64,000 nucleotides of DNA from Halocatena marina (GCF_023276375.1 NZ_JALLPK010000001.1:2046001-2110000), one strand, 5' to 3'. Positions 44,963 to 54,262 are shown, numbered from the stretch's first letter. Program-made: numbers and translations. Notes: generated from the letters alone by a model not told the origin.

Positions 44963-45781
44963 TTACAGTGACGACAATCCTGTAATATTGGTGTTGGTAT
45001 CGGTCGTCGAACCAGAATCGGAGCCAGTGTCAGAAGCACGACCGAAATCCGGATTTGATCCAAACCCGAGGCTCGGATCTTTGAACGTCTCTCTAATGAG
45101 AGCATCGTGCCCTCGACGGAGTCGTTCAGAGAGTGCTTGGTGTGAGATATCGAGGATGTCGGCGAGTTCGTCGAGCGTGATCTGTCTTGGAACGCTGAAG
45201 TAGCCGCGCTTGTGCGCTTCCGCGAGCGCTTCGTGCTGTTCGGCGGTTAGCCCAAGCGGTGTTGACTCCGAGGTATCGTCACCGAGTCCGCGGATGCGGT
45301 CGATTGTATACGTCAGATTGTACTGCTGGCAGCATTCGCAGGTACGTTGGAGAGCCTGACGCGAGGAGAATAGAAGTTCAAACGTCCATTGGTCGTCAGT
45401 GCCGTATCCGTCGAGGAGGATTACCTCCGAGTTTAGAATGATCTGACAGAGGAGATGGACTTCGTGTTGCCAGTGTATTCGGTAGAGTCGACGGTCGTCA
45501 GCGTGGATGATCTCTTCAGCAGCGTTCACACTCGGATCGGCCGCCATCGCACTCTCCAGTGCGGCATAATCGTCTGTTTGCGCCCACATCAGCGGCATAA
45601 CAGCCTCGTTTCCTGTGGCCACGAGATCCGAACACTCGAATCTAAGCTCCGAGAGGGCTGTGAAGGTCTCGTGGAGGGCGAACTCTTCAGCGGGGATACG
45701 AGCAGTCACAAGAGTCGCGCTCTCGTGCTGTGGTGCTCCGGTCGATGCCGATGGTTCGTCCCGCTGTTGTTTCGGTTTCAT
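44963..45781 (-). CDS. HTH-10 (bacterio-opsin activator type) regulator
   Basis: A 272-residue protein. The N-terminal 150 residues form the acidic Bat-type sensory region (ARIPAEEFALHETFTALSELRFECSDL and following). The C-terminal HTH_10 domain has LTAEQHEALAEAHKRGYFSVPRQITLDELADILDISHQALSERLRRGHDALI, a typical recognition helix. Ligand and targets are unknown. It is transcribed in the same direction as the acyl-CoA ligase, but 137 bases apart with AT-rich spacer, so separate promoters are likely. Confidence 0.88.
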   Translation of the reverse strand: MKPKQQRDEPSASTGAPQHESATLVTARIPAEEFALHETFTALSELRFECSDLVATGNEAVMPLMWAQTDDYAALESAMAADPSVNAAEEIIHADDRRLYRIHWQHEVHLLCQIILNSEVILLDGYGTDDQWTFELLFSSRQALQRTCECCQQYNLTYTIDRIRGLGDDTSESTPLGLTAEQHEALAEAHKRGYFSVPRQITLDELADILDISHQALSERLRRGHDALIRETFKDPSLGFGSNPDFGRASDTGSDSGSTTDTNTNITGLSSL

Positions 45782-46062
45782 AGGGAGTCACTGCTGTCCA
45801 AAGACGTGTCCGAACAGGGAGTTGCTGGTGCACACCAAGAGGACGGCGAATCCGACAGACCACAACTGGTGTGCCGTCCCGCCGGAATCGTGCTTTGTAG
45901 TTGTTTGTTTGGCTCCCGAGGGATAACCCTTCTCACCACTTTATAGAAATGCGTTGATAGAGTGATTTGAACCCGCTTTGGTGCTGTGGAATACGCTTGG
46001 CTCACCAGAGAAGAGTACTGAGTAACTGAATTATCTTTGTATCGACCGGTCAGATTATTCGC

Positions 46063-47664
46063 CTAGTTTTCTGACAGGTCGAGTATCGTTCCGACACCTT
46101 TGCTTTGTCCCTCCCGGAACACGAACCGCTGACCCTCCTCAACCACGTACGGGCGGAATTTGAATCGAACACGCGTTCGACCAGAATCACCAGGGAGCAG
46201 TTGTCGGCCCTCCGGATAGAAGGCAGCCGCCTCACACACTGTTTCAACGTGGACGACTGGTTCGTAGCCGTCGTTGATGCGCGTGGGATGGTTCAGCACC
46301 ATCACTTCTGCTTCGAACTCCCGAACGGGCTTCGGGTCAGCATCGCGTGGAACGAGGATCATTCCGCGTTCGATGTCAACTTCGCGGATGCCTTTGAGCG
46401 CGATGCCGACGATGCGACCCGCCTTAGCTTCGTCGACGCGGTGATAGTGCATCTCGATAGAGCGAACCTCCACGTCTCTGAACGAGCCATCGGCCATCGG
46501 CCCGATTAGAAGTTCATCACCCGCCTCAACGGTTCCAGAGCGGACCGTTCCGGATGCGACGGCACCGACGCCGGTGATCTTGTACGTACGATCGATGTAC
46601 ATCGAGAACTCGCCTGTCCCATCGGCGGTCTTTGGAAGCTGTTCGAACAGCTCATCGAGCACTGGCAACCCAGCCATCGTCACCGCGCTTGTCGTAACGA
46701 CCGGAACCACAGTTTCCGAAATCTCTTCGATAGCGGCCTCGACGCCGTGTCGCTGTATTCCCAGCGGCGAGCGATCGGCGTCTCGAAGTAAGCGTTCGAC
46801 CTCGCGTTCGACCTCATGAACGCGCTTGTCGGTCACCATATCGGCTTTCGTGATGGCGACGATCGTCGGTAGTTCGGTGGCGAGCAGAATGCCGAGATGC
46901 TCACGGGTGGTCTTCGTCGGCCCGTCGTCCGCTGCGATCGTCAACAAACCGTAATCGAGTTTTTGTCCGACAAGTCCGCGGATCGTCGTTCGGAGCCACG
47001 GCTCGTGACCCACAGTATCGACGAACGAAACGAGTCGATCGGCCTCTTCGACGATTCGCGCGCGGTCTTGCTTCCGGTGAGGATTGTTCGTCCGGATCGG
47101 ACCATCGTCGTCGAAACCGTAGACGCCATACGAAAGATCGGCCGAAAGCCCGCGTTCGACTTCGTGTGGTTGAACATCGAGAAAGCTGCGCGTGCTTCCT
47201 TCCCCGTTATCGGGCTGTCCCGTCACGAGCGAGCCAACAAGCGTGCTCTTTCCGTGATCGACGTGTCCTGCGGTACCGACAACGATGTGCCCATCATCAG
47301 TGTTGAGCATCGATCCTTCGCAGATGGTTGCGACACCGACCAATCCTTCGTCACCGACACCCCACGTCTGTACCTCCTCGATGTGCGATCCAGCTTCCTC
47401 TGAGAGCAACGAGAGAACATCCATCGACTCGGAAAACGTCTCCGCATCGATTCCGGCAAGGCCACCATCGTCAGTGACACCAACGACGTACGTCGCCTCG
47501 CCGTCACCGGAGAGCACCCGGTGGCGTAGTTGTGCTGCGAGGCTTTCGAGACGACCATCAGCGAGGTGGATTTCGCGTGTGAGTCGTTCTTTGAACTCAA
47601 CATTACCGCCCTCCTGCTCACCGCGCTCGAGTGCTTGTTCGAGTACAGCCCGGTCCGGGCTCAT
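46063..47664 (-). CDS. GTPBP1-like translational GTPase
   Basis: A 533-residue protein. The N-terminal domain (residues about 20-75) reads NVEFKERLTREIHLADGRLESLAAQL, then YVVGVTDDGGLAGID. The GTPase domain follows: G1 is GTAGHVDHGKST at about 130-141, G3 is DTVGHE, and G4 is TKAD in place of NKxD. C-terminal EF-Tu-like barrels (YKITGVGAVASGTVRSGTVEAGDELLIGPM) close it. This is the GTPBP1/GTPBP2 family, which in eukaryotes acts on stalled ribosomes or mRNA decay. The archaeal role is not well known. Confidence 0.9.
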   Translation of the reverse strand: MSPDRAVLEQALERGEQEGGNVEFKERLTREIHLADGRLESLAAQLRHRVLSGDGEATYVVGVTDDGGLAGIDAETFSESMDVLSLLSEEAGSHIEEVQTWGVGDEGLVGVATICEGSMLNTDDGHIVVGTAGHVDHGKSTLVGSLVTGQPDNGEGSTRSFLDVQPHEVERGLSADLSYGVYGFDDDGPIRTNNPHRKQDRARIVEEADRLVSFVDTVGHEPWLRTTIRGLVGQKLDYGLLTIAADDGPTKTTREHLGILLATELPTIVAITKADMVTDKRVHEVEREVERLLRDADRSPLGIQRHGVEAAIEEISETVVPVVTTSAVTMAGLPVLDELFEQLPKTADGTGEFSMYIDRTYKITGVGAVASGTVRSGTVEAGDELLIGPMADGSFRDVEVRSIEMHYHRVDEAKAGRIVGIALKGIREVDIERGMILVPRDADPKPVREFEAEVMVLNHPTRINDGYEPVVHVETVCEAAAFYPEGRQLLPGDSGRTRVRFKFRPYVVEEGQRFVFREGQSKGVGTILDLSEN

Positions 47665-47738
47665 TGATCGTTACTAGCGGTTGATCGAATAAAAGGTTTC
47701 GCGCCGGTCTACCGGACGGATGCACAGCTGAACAGACA

Positions 47739-48416
47739 TCAACGATCGTTTCGAATCATTTCTAGTGCTTCGAGTAAACCGTCAACGAATGCGCCATCTG
47801 TAATGTGATCGGCGGCTGATTTCGCTCGGTCGTCAGCGTTTGCCACCGCGTAGGCTTCGCCAGCAATTTCGAACATTGCAGCGTCATTTTCGGAATCACC
47901 GACAACGGCGAACGATTCCGGATCGTTACCAAGACGAGACGTGATATTCGTGAGTCCAGTTCCCTTATCCACATCGTGTGCGGTTACGTGATACGCGTAC
48001 CCGGTATCGAACACGCGCATCCCCTCGCGTTCGGCGATCTCACGGAGGGGTTCGAGCGGTTGATCACAGCTCACAGCAAGCTCTGTTTCCCGCCATCGAT
48101 TTGCAAAGTCTACACCCTCCCACCCGAGCGAGTATCCTTCTTCGGAGTATTGTTCGATGACCCGATGGGCGGCCTCACGGTCACCGGTAAACACGATCTC
48201 ATCATCATCAGCGAGGTAGACCGCTCCTCCGTTCTCCGCGATGATACGAACTGGAATGCCTAGAAATTCACAGAGTCCGACCGGATACGGGAGTGATTTC
48301 CCGGTTGCGATGACGACTGGTTCGGGCCATTCGCGGAGAGGTTCGAACACCCTCGGGTCGAGCGATTGGTCCGCGCGGGTCAGTGTTCCGTCAATGTCGA
48401 CTGCCAATGCTCGCAT
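47739..48416 (-). CDS. pgp: Phosphoglycolate phosphatase, archaeal HAD type
   Basis: A 225-residue HAD phosphatase. Motif I is VDIDGTLTRADQ with the nucleophile Asp at residue 7, motif II is VIATGKSLPYP, and motif IV is FAVVGDSENDAAMFEIAG. The C2-type cap between them and the length match the TA0175-like archaeal phosphoglycolate phosphatases. It removes phosphate from 2-phosphoglycolate; sugar-phosphate activity is an alternative. Confidence 0.88.
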   Translation of the reverse strand: MRALAVDIDGTLTRADQSLDPRVFEPLREWPEPVVIATGKSLPYPVGLCEFLGIPVRIIAENGGAVYLADDDEIVFTGDREAAHRVIEQYSEEGYSLGWEGVDFANRWRETELAVSCDQPLEPLREIAEREGMRVFDTGYAYHVTAHDVDKGTGLTNITSRLGNDPESFAVVGDSENDAAMFEIAGEAYAVANADDRAKSAADHITDGAFVDGLLEALEMIRNDR

Positions 48417-48471
48417 ACACGTGATCGTCTCCCTGCACTCAAGTATACATCCGTTGCTCAGACGCTTTGTC

Positions 48472-49050
48472 CTAACTACTTGTGAGTTGTTCGTATGCAG
48501 CGTTTACACGCTTGAACGCCTCTTTGCTCCCTGTTTCAGTGTCTGGATGGGCGTCCTTTACCTTCTCTCGGTAGGCGCGCTTGATCGCTGGTTTGTCCGC
48601 ACCTGGATCGAGGTCGAGAATGTCGTACGCCTCCCTCCGCGTTGGCATCGTCGGGCTTGACGATGATGGCTGCCCAGTCTGTCGGGTCCGTCTACCTTCT
48701 CCGTGTTGACCGTTGTGCGTCTGGCGCTGGCGTTGCGTGCTGAAGCCGGCGCGTCGCGCCCATTCACTTCGTGGTTGCCAATCTTCGCGCGGACCAGCAC
48801 CGAAGCCGCCGCGACTGCGTTCGTTCTGTCCATTGTTGGCTCGTCCAAGTTCTTCGACGCGCCGATAGACGCGTCGTGAGAGCCGTCCAGACGCCTGATA
48901 CCACATGAGATAGGCAACGATTCCGAACAAAAACGCAACGAGGAAGACGAACGGCTCATATACGATACCAACGACAACCAAAAGCGCGGCTAATCCTGCA
49001 AAAACGGCGGCAATCGACAGTATGAGCCGATTTCTATCCACTATTCCCAT
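48472..49050 (-). CDS. Membrane-anchored J-domain protein
   Basis: A 192-residue protein. The start MGIVDRNRLILSIAAVFAG leads into two membrane helices (about residues 9-27 and 32-50), then a long basic, Gln/Arg/Gly-rich linker, then a C-terminal J domain with AYDILDLDPGADKPAIKRAYREKVKDAHPD, in which HPD is the DnaK-stimulating motif. It probably recruits Hsp70 to the membrane. The start was chosen because an in-frame extension upstream to 49170 does not look like protein. Confidence 0.85.
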   Translation of the reverse strand: MGIVDRNRLILSIAAVFAGLAALLVVVGIVYEPFVFLVAFLFGIVAYLMWYQASGRLSRRVYRRVEELGRANNGQNERSRGGFGAGPREDWQPRSEWARRAGFSTQRQRQTHNGQHGEGRRTRQTGQPSSSSPTMPTRREAYDILDLDPGADKPAIKRAYREKVKDAHPDTETGSKEAFKRVNAAYEQLTSS

Positions 49051-49233
49051 TATTAGTCGAGGAACATTCTCGTTTTCGGTCGTAAACAGACATGACTGAT
49101 GGATTATATTTGGAAACGATGCAATTCTCGTCTCTTTCCATCGAATCCTGATCTCCGTCGGTTGGTCCAATGACTACGACGAGCACCAATGATCGTCATA
49201 GGATTCTTGTCGTGACAGATGCTACCTTTCTGC

Positions 49234-49437
49234 ATGAGTGTTTCCGGACTGTGTGAGTTCTGCATGCAAAACGAGGTCGTAGACGGATGTGACCGGTGTG
49301 GACGCCTCGTCTGTGAGCGCCACTACGATAAGAAGACAGGATTTTGCACGGACTGTCTCAAAGAGATGGGACAATCACCAGAAGAGAATGATACCCAGCA
49401 TCGCAAGCCCGATGACGTCGATACGTACCGATTTTGA
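49234..49437 (+). CDS. Small zinc-finger protein
   Basis: A 67-residue protein: SGLCEFCMQNEVVDGCDRCGRLVCERHYDKKTGFCTDCLKEM. The CxxC...CxxC...C-x2-H...CxxC spacing is that of a B-box or AN1-like double zinc site. The tail is acidic and ends DTYRF. The ATG at 49234 is favoured over 49219 because it starts at the conserved part. The function is unknown; small zinc-finger proteins are common in haloarchaea and several affect biofilm or stress traits. Confidence 0.75.
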   Translation: MSVSGLCEFCMQNEVVDGCDRCGRLVCERHYDKKTGFCTDCLKEMGQSPEENDTQHRKPDDVDTYRF

Positions 49438-49605
49438 TTGGAGGGTTGGGGTGGGTAATGAGCGAGTTGGCCGGCATATAACAGCAGTAACAGCGACATG
49501 ACTGTTCGCTCACACCGAATCGTTTCGGCAGCTTCAGTGATACTCTCATCTGAGAAATAGACGGTCGACAAAACACACCATCGTTTTCCCTGCTCGAAAT
49601 CGAAT

Positions 49606-50397
49606 TTACGTTCGATATCGATTGAGTTGCCGTTTGAGGCGTTTTGCCGCCTCACCTGCGGCTCTTGCGAACTGCTCGCCCTCGCCAGCAAAGATAATTC
49701 CCCGCGAAGAGTTGATGAGCCCGACACCGTCCGCGAGTCCAAACTCGACGGCTGCTTCGGCATCACCACCCTGTGCCCCAACACCGGGAACGAGAAACGG
49801 GATATCGGGGACTTGTTCGCGCACGTCCTGTAGCTCTTCAGGAGCAGTTGCTCCGACTACCAGCCCGACGTTCCCGTGCTCGTTCCATCCGTCGGCGAGA
49901 TCTGCGACTCGCTCATAGACCGCCTCACCGCTCTCGAGTTCGAGATTCTGAATGTCCGAGCCGCCTGGGTTCGAGGTGCGACAGAGGACGAAGATTCCCT
50001 TCTCTTCGCGCGAAAGGAACGGCTCCACTGAATCCCGTCCCAAGTAAGGGTTCACTGTGATGGCGTCAGCGTGATCCAGCAGCGCAGCATATCGGCGCGC
50101 GGTGTTGCCGATGTCAGCTCGCTTTGCATCGAGCAAGATGGGGACGCCTTTTCCCTCGGCGTACGCGATCGTTTCCCTGAGTGCCCGCCACCCGTCTGCG
50201 TCCTCGTAGAAGGCCGCATTGGGCTTGTAGGCGGCTGCGTGCTCGTGGGTAGCATCAATGATCCGGCGATTGAACGCCCAGCGTGGGAGATCATGCTCAG
50301 AGAGATGATCCGGAATCCGCCGCATATCGGGATCGAGACCAACACAGACGACGCTATCGATAGTGCTGATGCGTTCACGGAGGCGGTCAAAGAACAT
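49606..50397 (-). CDS. pyrF: Orotidine 5'-phosphate decarboxylase
   Basis: A 263-residue TIM-barrel enzyme. The catalytic stretch is DAKRADIGNTARRYA (about residues 85-99), with the Lys-Asp pair; VCVGLDPDMRRIP begins the barrel and FLVPGVGAQGGDAEAA forms the phosphate-binding loop. It makes UMP from OMP in pyrimidine synthesis. The length fits the haloarchaeal group. The start at 50397 (MFFDRLRERI) matches relatives better than 50406. Confidence 0.95.
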   Translation of the reverse strand: MFFDRLRERISTIDSVVCVGLDPDMRRIPDHLSEHDLPRWAFNRRIIDATHEHAAAYKPNAAFYEDADGWRALRETIAYAEGKGVPILLDAKRADIGNTARRYAALLDHADAITVNPYLGRDSVEPFLSREEKGIFVLCRTSNPGGSDIQNLELESGEAVYERVADLADGWNEHGNVGLVVGATAPEELQDVREQVPDIPFLVPGVGAQGGDAEAAVEFGLADGVGLINSSRGIIFAGEGEQFARAAGEAAKRLKRQLNRYRT

Positions 50398-50420
50398 ACC
50401 GCCCATTTTGTGGGAGGGGA

Positions 50421-50800
50421 TTAGGCGCTTCCGTCTGTGTCATCGGGACTAGCATCCCTGCTTTCGTCGTCTGTTCGTGATGTACGATCGCATGCTCCCG
50501 TTCGTTGGAACGCACCGCGTCGTTCGAGATCAGATGGTGTTCGACACATCTCTGGTGCGCTCGTCGACTGCGGGACAACGCAGTTGTTACAGTTCTCACA
50601 GAGGACAGTCGCACGTCTATCTGTAAGCAATCGAGCGGCCAGACGCGGCTCCGCGTAGTTCGCTGATGACCGCCGTCCCCTGAAAGATGAGTCCAACACC
50701 GGACACAGCAACCGATTCGAGCTCTCTGATAAGTGTCTTGACCGTCTCGTCACCGGTACCAGCATATTCGAGCAACGGCGCACTTCGCCCGGTTCACCCG
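50421..50800 (-). pseudogene. Possible broken small gene with a CxxC motif
   Basis: Two minus-strand frames carry protein-like sequence back to back: one around 50780-50610 (LLEYAGTGDETVKTLIREL followed by SVAVSGVGLIFQGTAVISELRGAASG) and another from about 50610 to 50421 (TVLCENCNNCVVPQ, then acidic sequence). Neither has a good start. This looks like a gene with a frameshift, or the remnants of two. I know no family. Confidence 0.3.
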
Positions 50801-50910
50801 CTTATCGAGTGAGAAGAGCACACCCCGGAATCGTCGCTACCTTCTGAAGAGTGGAATCCCGTAGAGCAGGTGCAAAAACGAAAGCACGGCCCAAAATCAA
50901 CAGCCTGCAA

Positions 50911-51309
50911 TCACGACTCGTTATGCGTGGCCGCTATGGCTGTACGGATAACATCGAGGACGCGTTTTATCTCGCCTCCGTCTTCGAGAAAGACGAGCAC
51001 GCGGGGAGGCGCAACGGCTTTCGGTCGCGCGCGCAAGTTCGCCTCTTCACTGACCGATGGGATTGCGTCGAGACCTGCCCGAAATTCGAGGCGAGCGCGG
51101 TCTGTGTGGATGTATACATCGGCAAGCTGAGTCACTTCATCGCCATCAGTTGTGATCGTGTACGCGAACGTCCCGCTGTCGCTCCCTTCGGCGTCTGGGT
51201 CAACATCGACTACATCGAGAGTGGAGAGCAGCCCATCGGCTCGGGCAGTCACTTCACTTGCGAGTAGTTCACCAATGCGTCGGCCGTCGGTTACGCGCTC
51301 GTTAGTCAT
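50911..51309 (-). CDS. Conserved haloarchaeal hypothetical protein
   Basis: A 132-residue acidic protein (start MTNERVTDGRRIGELLASEVTARADGLL). It has regular strands (TFAYTITTDGDEVTQLADVYIHTDRARLEFRAG) and a C-terminal helix pair (APPRVLVFLEDGGEIKRVLDVIRTAI). I know no motif and name no function. It follows the DUF2240 gene on the same strand with a 46-base spacer, so they may be co-transcribed. Confidence 0.75.
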   Translation of the reverse strand: MTNERVTDGRRIGELLASEVTARADGLLSTLDVVDVDPDAEGSDSGTFAYTITTDGDEVTQLADVYIHTDRARLEFRAGLDAIPSVSEEANLRARPKAVAPPRVLVFLEDGGEIKRVLDVIRTAIAATHNES

Positions 51310-51355
51310 GCTATACACCCCATATAATGTCGTAGACTCTGATATAACATATCAA

Positions 51356-51805
51356 TCACGACTCGTGGAGATCAGACAGCGCGCGTTCGGCTACATTACT
51401 CACGTCGAGTCCCATACGATGGGCATACAACACTGCTGCAGCATCGATCGTCAATCCGAGCTCCGTCTGTAACCGATTGATTGCGGCGACGGATTCCTGT
51501 TTCGTCTCGCCCGCATCGACGAGTGCGCTGAGTACTCGCTCGAACGTCGTTCGGGTGCGGAGGATCGATTCATCCGGCGCAAAATCTTCTGGAACCGAGA
51601 CCGATTCCGGAGCAAATTCAGCGACAAGCTCGCCGTCGTCGCGTCGGAGTATTCCTTCACCGACAGCGACATCGATGAGTCGCTTTGCCTGATTGGGGGA
51701 GAACCAATCGCGGTCGAGCGACAACGCGACGATGAATTCGCTTTCCTCAATGCGTGACTGACCCTTCGTGCGAAATGGTGCGCCGACGGCTACGCGGAGA
51801 CTCAT
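51356..51805 (-). CDS. DUF2240 family protein
   Basis: A 149-residue protein of an archaeal family without a known role. Features: SLRVAVGAPFRTKGQSRIEESEFIVALSLDRDWFSPNQAKRLIDVAVGEGIL, a winged-helix-like N-terminal half, and a C-terminal helical part ending LGLTIDAAAVLYAHRMGLDVS. It is divergent from eS8, sharing an 83-base promoter region. Confidence 0.85.
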   Translation of the reverse strand: MSLRVAVGAPFRTKGQSRIEESEFIVALSLDRDWFSPNQAKRLIDVAVGEGILRRDDGELVAEFAPESVSVPEDFAPDESILRTRTTFERVLSALVDAGETKQESVAAINRLQTELGLTIDAAAVLYAHRMGLDVSNVAERALSDLHES

Positions 51806-51888
51806 CGCTCATGCTCCCTTTCGCCCACGACCTAATACTGTCGTTCTGCATCGAGCATTTGAAGTACTTCTCTGGGCTGTGTAGCGGT

Positions 51889-52266
51889 ATGAAGGATCAG
51901 GGACGTTCTCCCAAGAAACGAACTGGTGGCCGCCGTCGGCCGATTCGTAAAAAGCGCAAGCATCAACTCGGTCGTTCGCCGACGGAGACCCGTGTCGGCG
52001 ATACGAAGCTCAAGACGATCGATGTCCAAGGTGGAGAGACGAAAGTCCGCGCCATCTCGGTGGACACCGCGAATGTAGCAACCGGAGACGGTGTCGTCAG
52101 CTCGACGATCGAAACCGTCGTCGAGAACGGCGCAAACCCCAACTACGTCCGACGTAACATCATCACGAAGGGCGCAATCATCGAAACTGACGATGGACGC
52201 GCGCGCGTCACGTCCCGCCCCGGACAGGTCGGACAAGTCAGCGCTGTTCTTCTCGACGAAGAGTAG
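51889..52266 (+). CDS. rps8e: Small-subunit ribosomal protein eS8
   Basis: A 125-residue protein of the archaeal/eukaryotic family eS8: MKDQGRSPKKRTGGRRRPIRKKRKHQLGRSPTETRVG, then the barrel with NYVRRNIITKGAIIETDDGRARVTSRPGQVG. The start at 51889 follows the family; an in-frame reading upstream to 51754 lies over the DUF2240 gene. Confidence 0.96.
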   Translation: MKDQGRSPKKRTGGRRRPIRKKRKHQLGRSPTETRVGDTKLKTIDVQGGETKVRAISVDTANVATGDGVVSSTIETVVENGANPNYVRRNIITKGAIIETDDGRARVTSRPGQVGQVSAVLLDEE

Positions 52267-52276
52267 CCGTTTTTTC
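52267..52276 (+). terminator. T-tract after eS8
   Basis: GCCGTTTTTTCAG directly after the eS8 stop contains six T residues, enough for archaeal poly-U termination. The convergent PhoU-domain gene ends 6 bases further on. Confidence 0.5.
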
Positions 52277-52281
52277 AGACG

Positions 52282-53277
52282 TTACGGTTTCGGCGCAGCG
52301 TTCTGAAGCGCCGTTTCGGCGATGTTGCCTCCGTAGTCGGCGCTGCGCGAGAGCGAGTCGACGATGAGCCCAAGCGGCTGGGCCTGTTGTGGATCGAGTT
52401 CGCGGATGTCTCCGTCGACATCTCGTGCCAGTGAATCCATATCACGAACGTGCTCGCGGGCCTCATTCCCTAGTCTCGTCGCTTCTTCCGGATCGTCGTC
52501 AAGCACGGCCTCCATCGACATCTCGACGGCGTTGGAGGCCTCTGACCGGAGCTCTAGAAGTCCCTCCGCGACTTCGTCCGAGATCTCGCCGAGCTCGAGT
52601 GCGAGTTCTGCGATCTTCGTCGCGTGATCTGCGACACGCTCAAGCTGTCGCGCGCTCGAATGGTAATCGAAGCACGTCTCCCGTGGAAGCCCGACTTCGG
52701 TCGCAGCACTCGGATCTCGAAGCACTGACCGGAATACCCGCGAAACCATATACCAAAGTCGATCGACGTCGTCGTCGCGCTCGATAACATCCGCCGCCAG
52801 GTCGGTGTCGTTTTCGACGAGGGCCGTGACAGCGTCGGAAAGCATACTGAGCGAGACGAGACGCATCCGCGTGATGGCATTTACAATAGATAGTTCCGAA
52901 GAATCGAGAAGATCCTGAAGCGACACTTTCTCACTCGTTTCGCCGATCACTTCGAGACCAACGAGTCGCTGCGATGACTGTCTGATTGCTCGCCGCTGGG
53001 CAGCTGTGATCCGAGAGGATGTGAGTGTGATAACGTCGAACCCACTCACATACATTGTCACTACTGTCCGCATCAACTCCGATCCATCGAGGTCTGTAAT
53101 ATCGAGCTGTCCCTCTGTCCGTTCTCGATCGCCTCGCGGCATCAATAACAACGAGTCGTCTTCCGGGTAGAACTCGACAACGCTCCCTGCCTCGACACCG
53201 TTGTCTGTTGCCCACGATTTCGGAAGCGAAACGGTGTACGTCGACCCACCAGTTACCTGCACCTTTCGCGTTTCCAT
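52282..53277 (-). CDS. AbrB-PhoU domain regulator
   Basis: A 331-residue protein. The N-terminal AbrB/SpoVT-type swapped-hairpin domain is METRKVQVTGGSTYTVSLPKSWATDNGVEAGSVVEFYPEDDSLLLMPRG (residues 1-49). Two three-helix PhoU repeats follow, with RDDDVDRLWYMVSRVFRS and LERVADHATKIAELALEL in the first and SLSRSADYGGNIAETAL at the end of the second. The AbrB part suggests DNA binding, the PhoU part a link to phosphate. The start at 53277 is the usual N-terminus; a longer reading to 53310 adds non-family residues. Confidence 0.9.
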   Translation of the reverse strand: METRKVQVTGGSTYTVSLPKSWATDNGVEAGSVVEFYPEDDSLLLMPRGDRERTEGQLDITDLDGSELMRTVVTMYVSGFDVITLTSSRITAAQRRAIRQSSQRLVGLEVIGETSEKVSLQDLLDSSELSIVNAITRMRLVSLSMLSDAVTALVENDTDLAADVIERDDDVDRLWYMVSRVFRSVLRDPSAATEVGLPRETCFDYHSSARQLERVADHATKIAELALELGEISDEVAEGLLELRSEASNAVEMSMEAVLDDDPEEATRLGNEAREHVRDMDSLARDVDGDIRELDPQQAQPLGLIVDSLSRSADYGGNIAETALQNAAPKP

Positions 53278-53581
53278 ATATACCATGACGCATGCAGAAC
53301 AATAAATCAATCTATCGCTATATACCTGCGAGCAATATACGGTGTCTTAAATACTCTCTCGTCAATAATGGGAATGAAATCCTGCAGAACTGTATTTGGT
53401 GTAGCGGATATAACCCTCTCAATTGATCGTGATTAATATCTCTCTGTACGCCTCACTCCCTCACAGTCAATAGAATATTGTTGTATACATTGTCAACTAT
53501 ACTCGTGAATTTATTTCTGAAGAGGCATATATTTGAATTCATATCCCAGAGATATATGGTTCCAGCGTTACGAGATCTCCC

Positions 53582-54262
53582 ATGGCACGTGAGGGATATC
53601 AGGAGCAACTCGATCAGCTTCGAGAGGACGTGTTGTACATGAGTGAAGTGGTGACCGAGAGCCTCCGGCGCGGTCTCGACGCACTCGAACAGAAAGACGA
53701 CGATCTCGCGTGGATGGTGATCGAGGGAGACGAGGAGATCAACGAGATGTATTTAGAGCTCGAACAGAGCTGTATCGATCTCTTTGCACTCCAGCAACCC
53801 GTGGCAGGTGATCTTCGATTTATCGCGTCCTCGTTCAAGATCATCACCGACCTCGAACGCATTGCCGATCTCGCAACCAATCTCGGTGATTACGCACTCA
53901 ACGCTGAAAGCGACGTATATCCCGAGGTCGATATTCAAGCAATCGGTGATCTAACGCTCGTGATGGTCGATGAGGCCATGACGGCCTACGCGGCCGAAGA
54001 CACATCAGCCTGTTATGAAATTGCTGACCGAGACGACGATCTCGACGATCTGTGCGAGCGCGCGAGTGGTACCGTTGTTCGGGACCTCATCGAAACCGAG
54101 TTCGATTCTCTCAATGACGACACGGATGTCGAGAATCTCATGCAGGATGTTTCGCGGCTTTTGCTCACAATTCGTGATTTAGAGCGGGTTGGCGACCACG
54201 CCGTAAATATCGCCGCGCGAACGCTGTACATGGTCGACAATAGCGACGAGCTGATTTACTGA
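53582..54262 (+). CDS. phoU: PhoU phosphate-signalling protein
   Basis: A 226-residue two-repeat PhoU: LREDVLYMSEVVTESLRRGLDALEQKDDDLA (repeat 1), FIASSFKIITDLERIADLATNLGDYAL (metal-binding E-x-x-x-D), and LLLTIRDLERVGDHAVNIAARTLYMV (repeat 2). It lacks the AbrB domain of its divergent neighbour. PhoU tunes the Pst phosphate transporter and phosphate regulators; no pst gene lies in this window. Confidence 0.93.
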   Translation: MAREGYQEQLDQLREDVLYMSEVVTESLRRGLDALEQKDDDLAWMVIEGDEEINEMYLELEQSCIDLFALQQPVAGDLRFIASSFKIITDLERIADLATNLGDYALNAESDVYPEVDIQAIGDLTLVMVDEAMTAYAAEDTSACYEIADRDDDLDDLCERASGTVVRDLIETEFDSLNDDTDVENLMQDVSRLLLTIRDLERVGDHAVNIAARTLYMVDNSDELIY

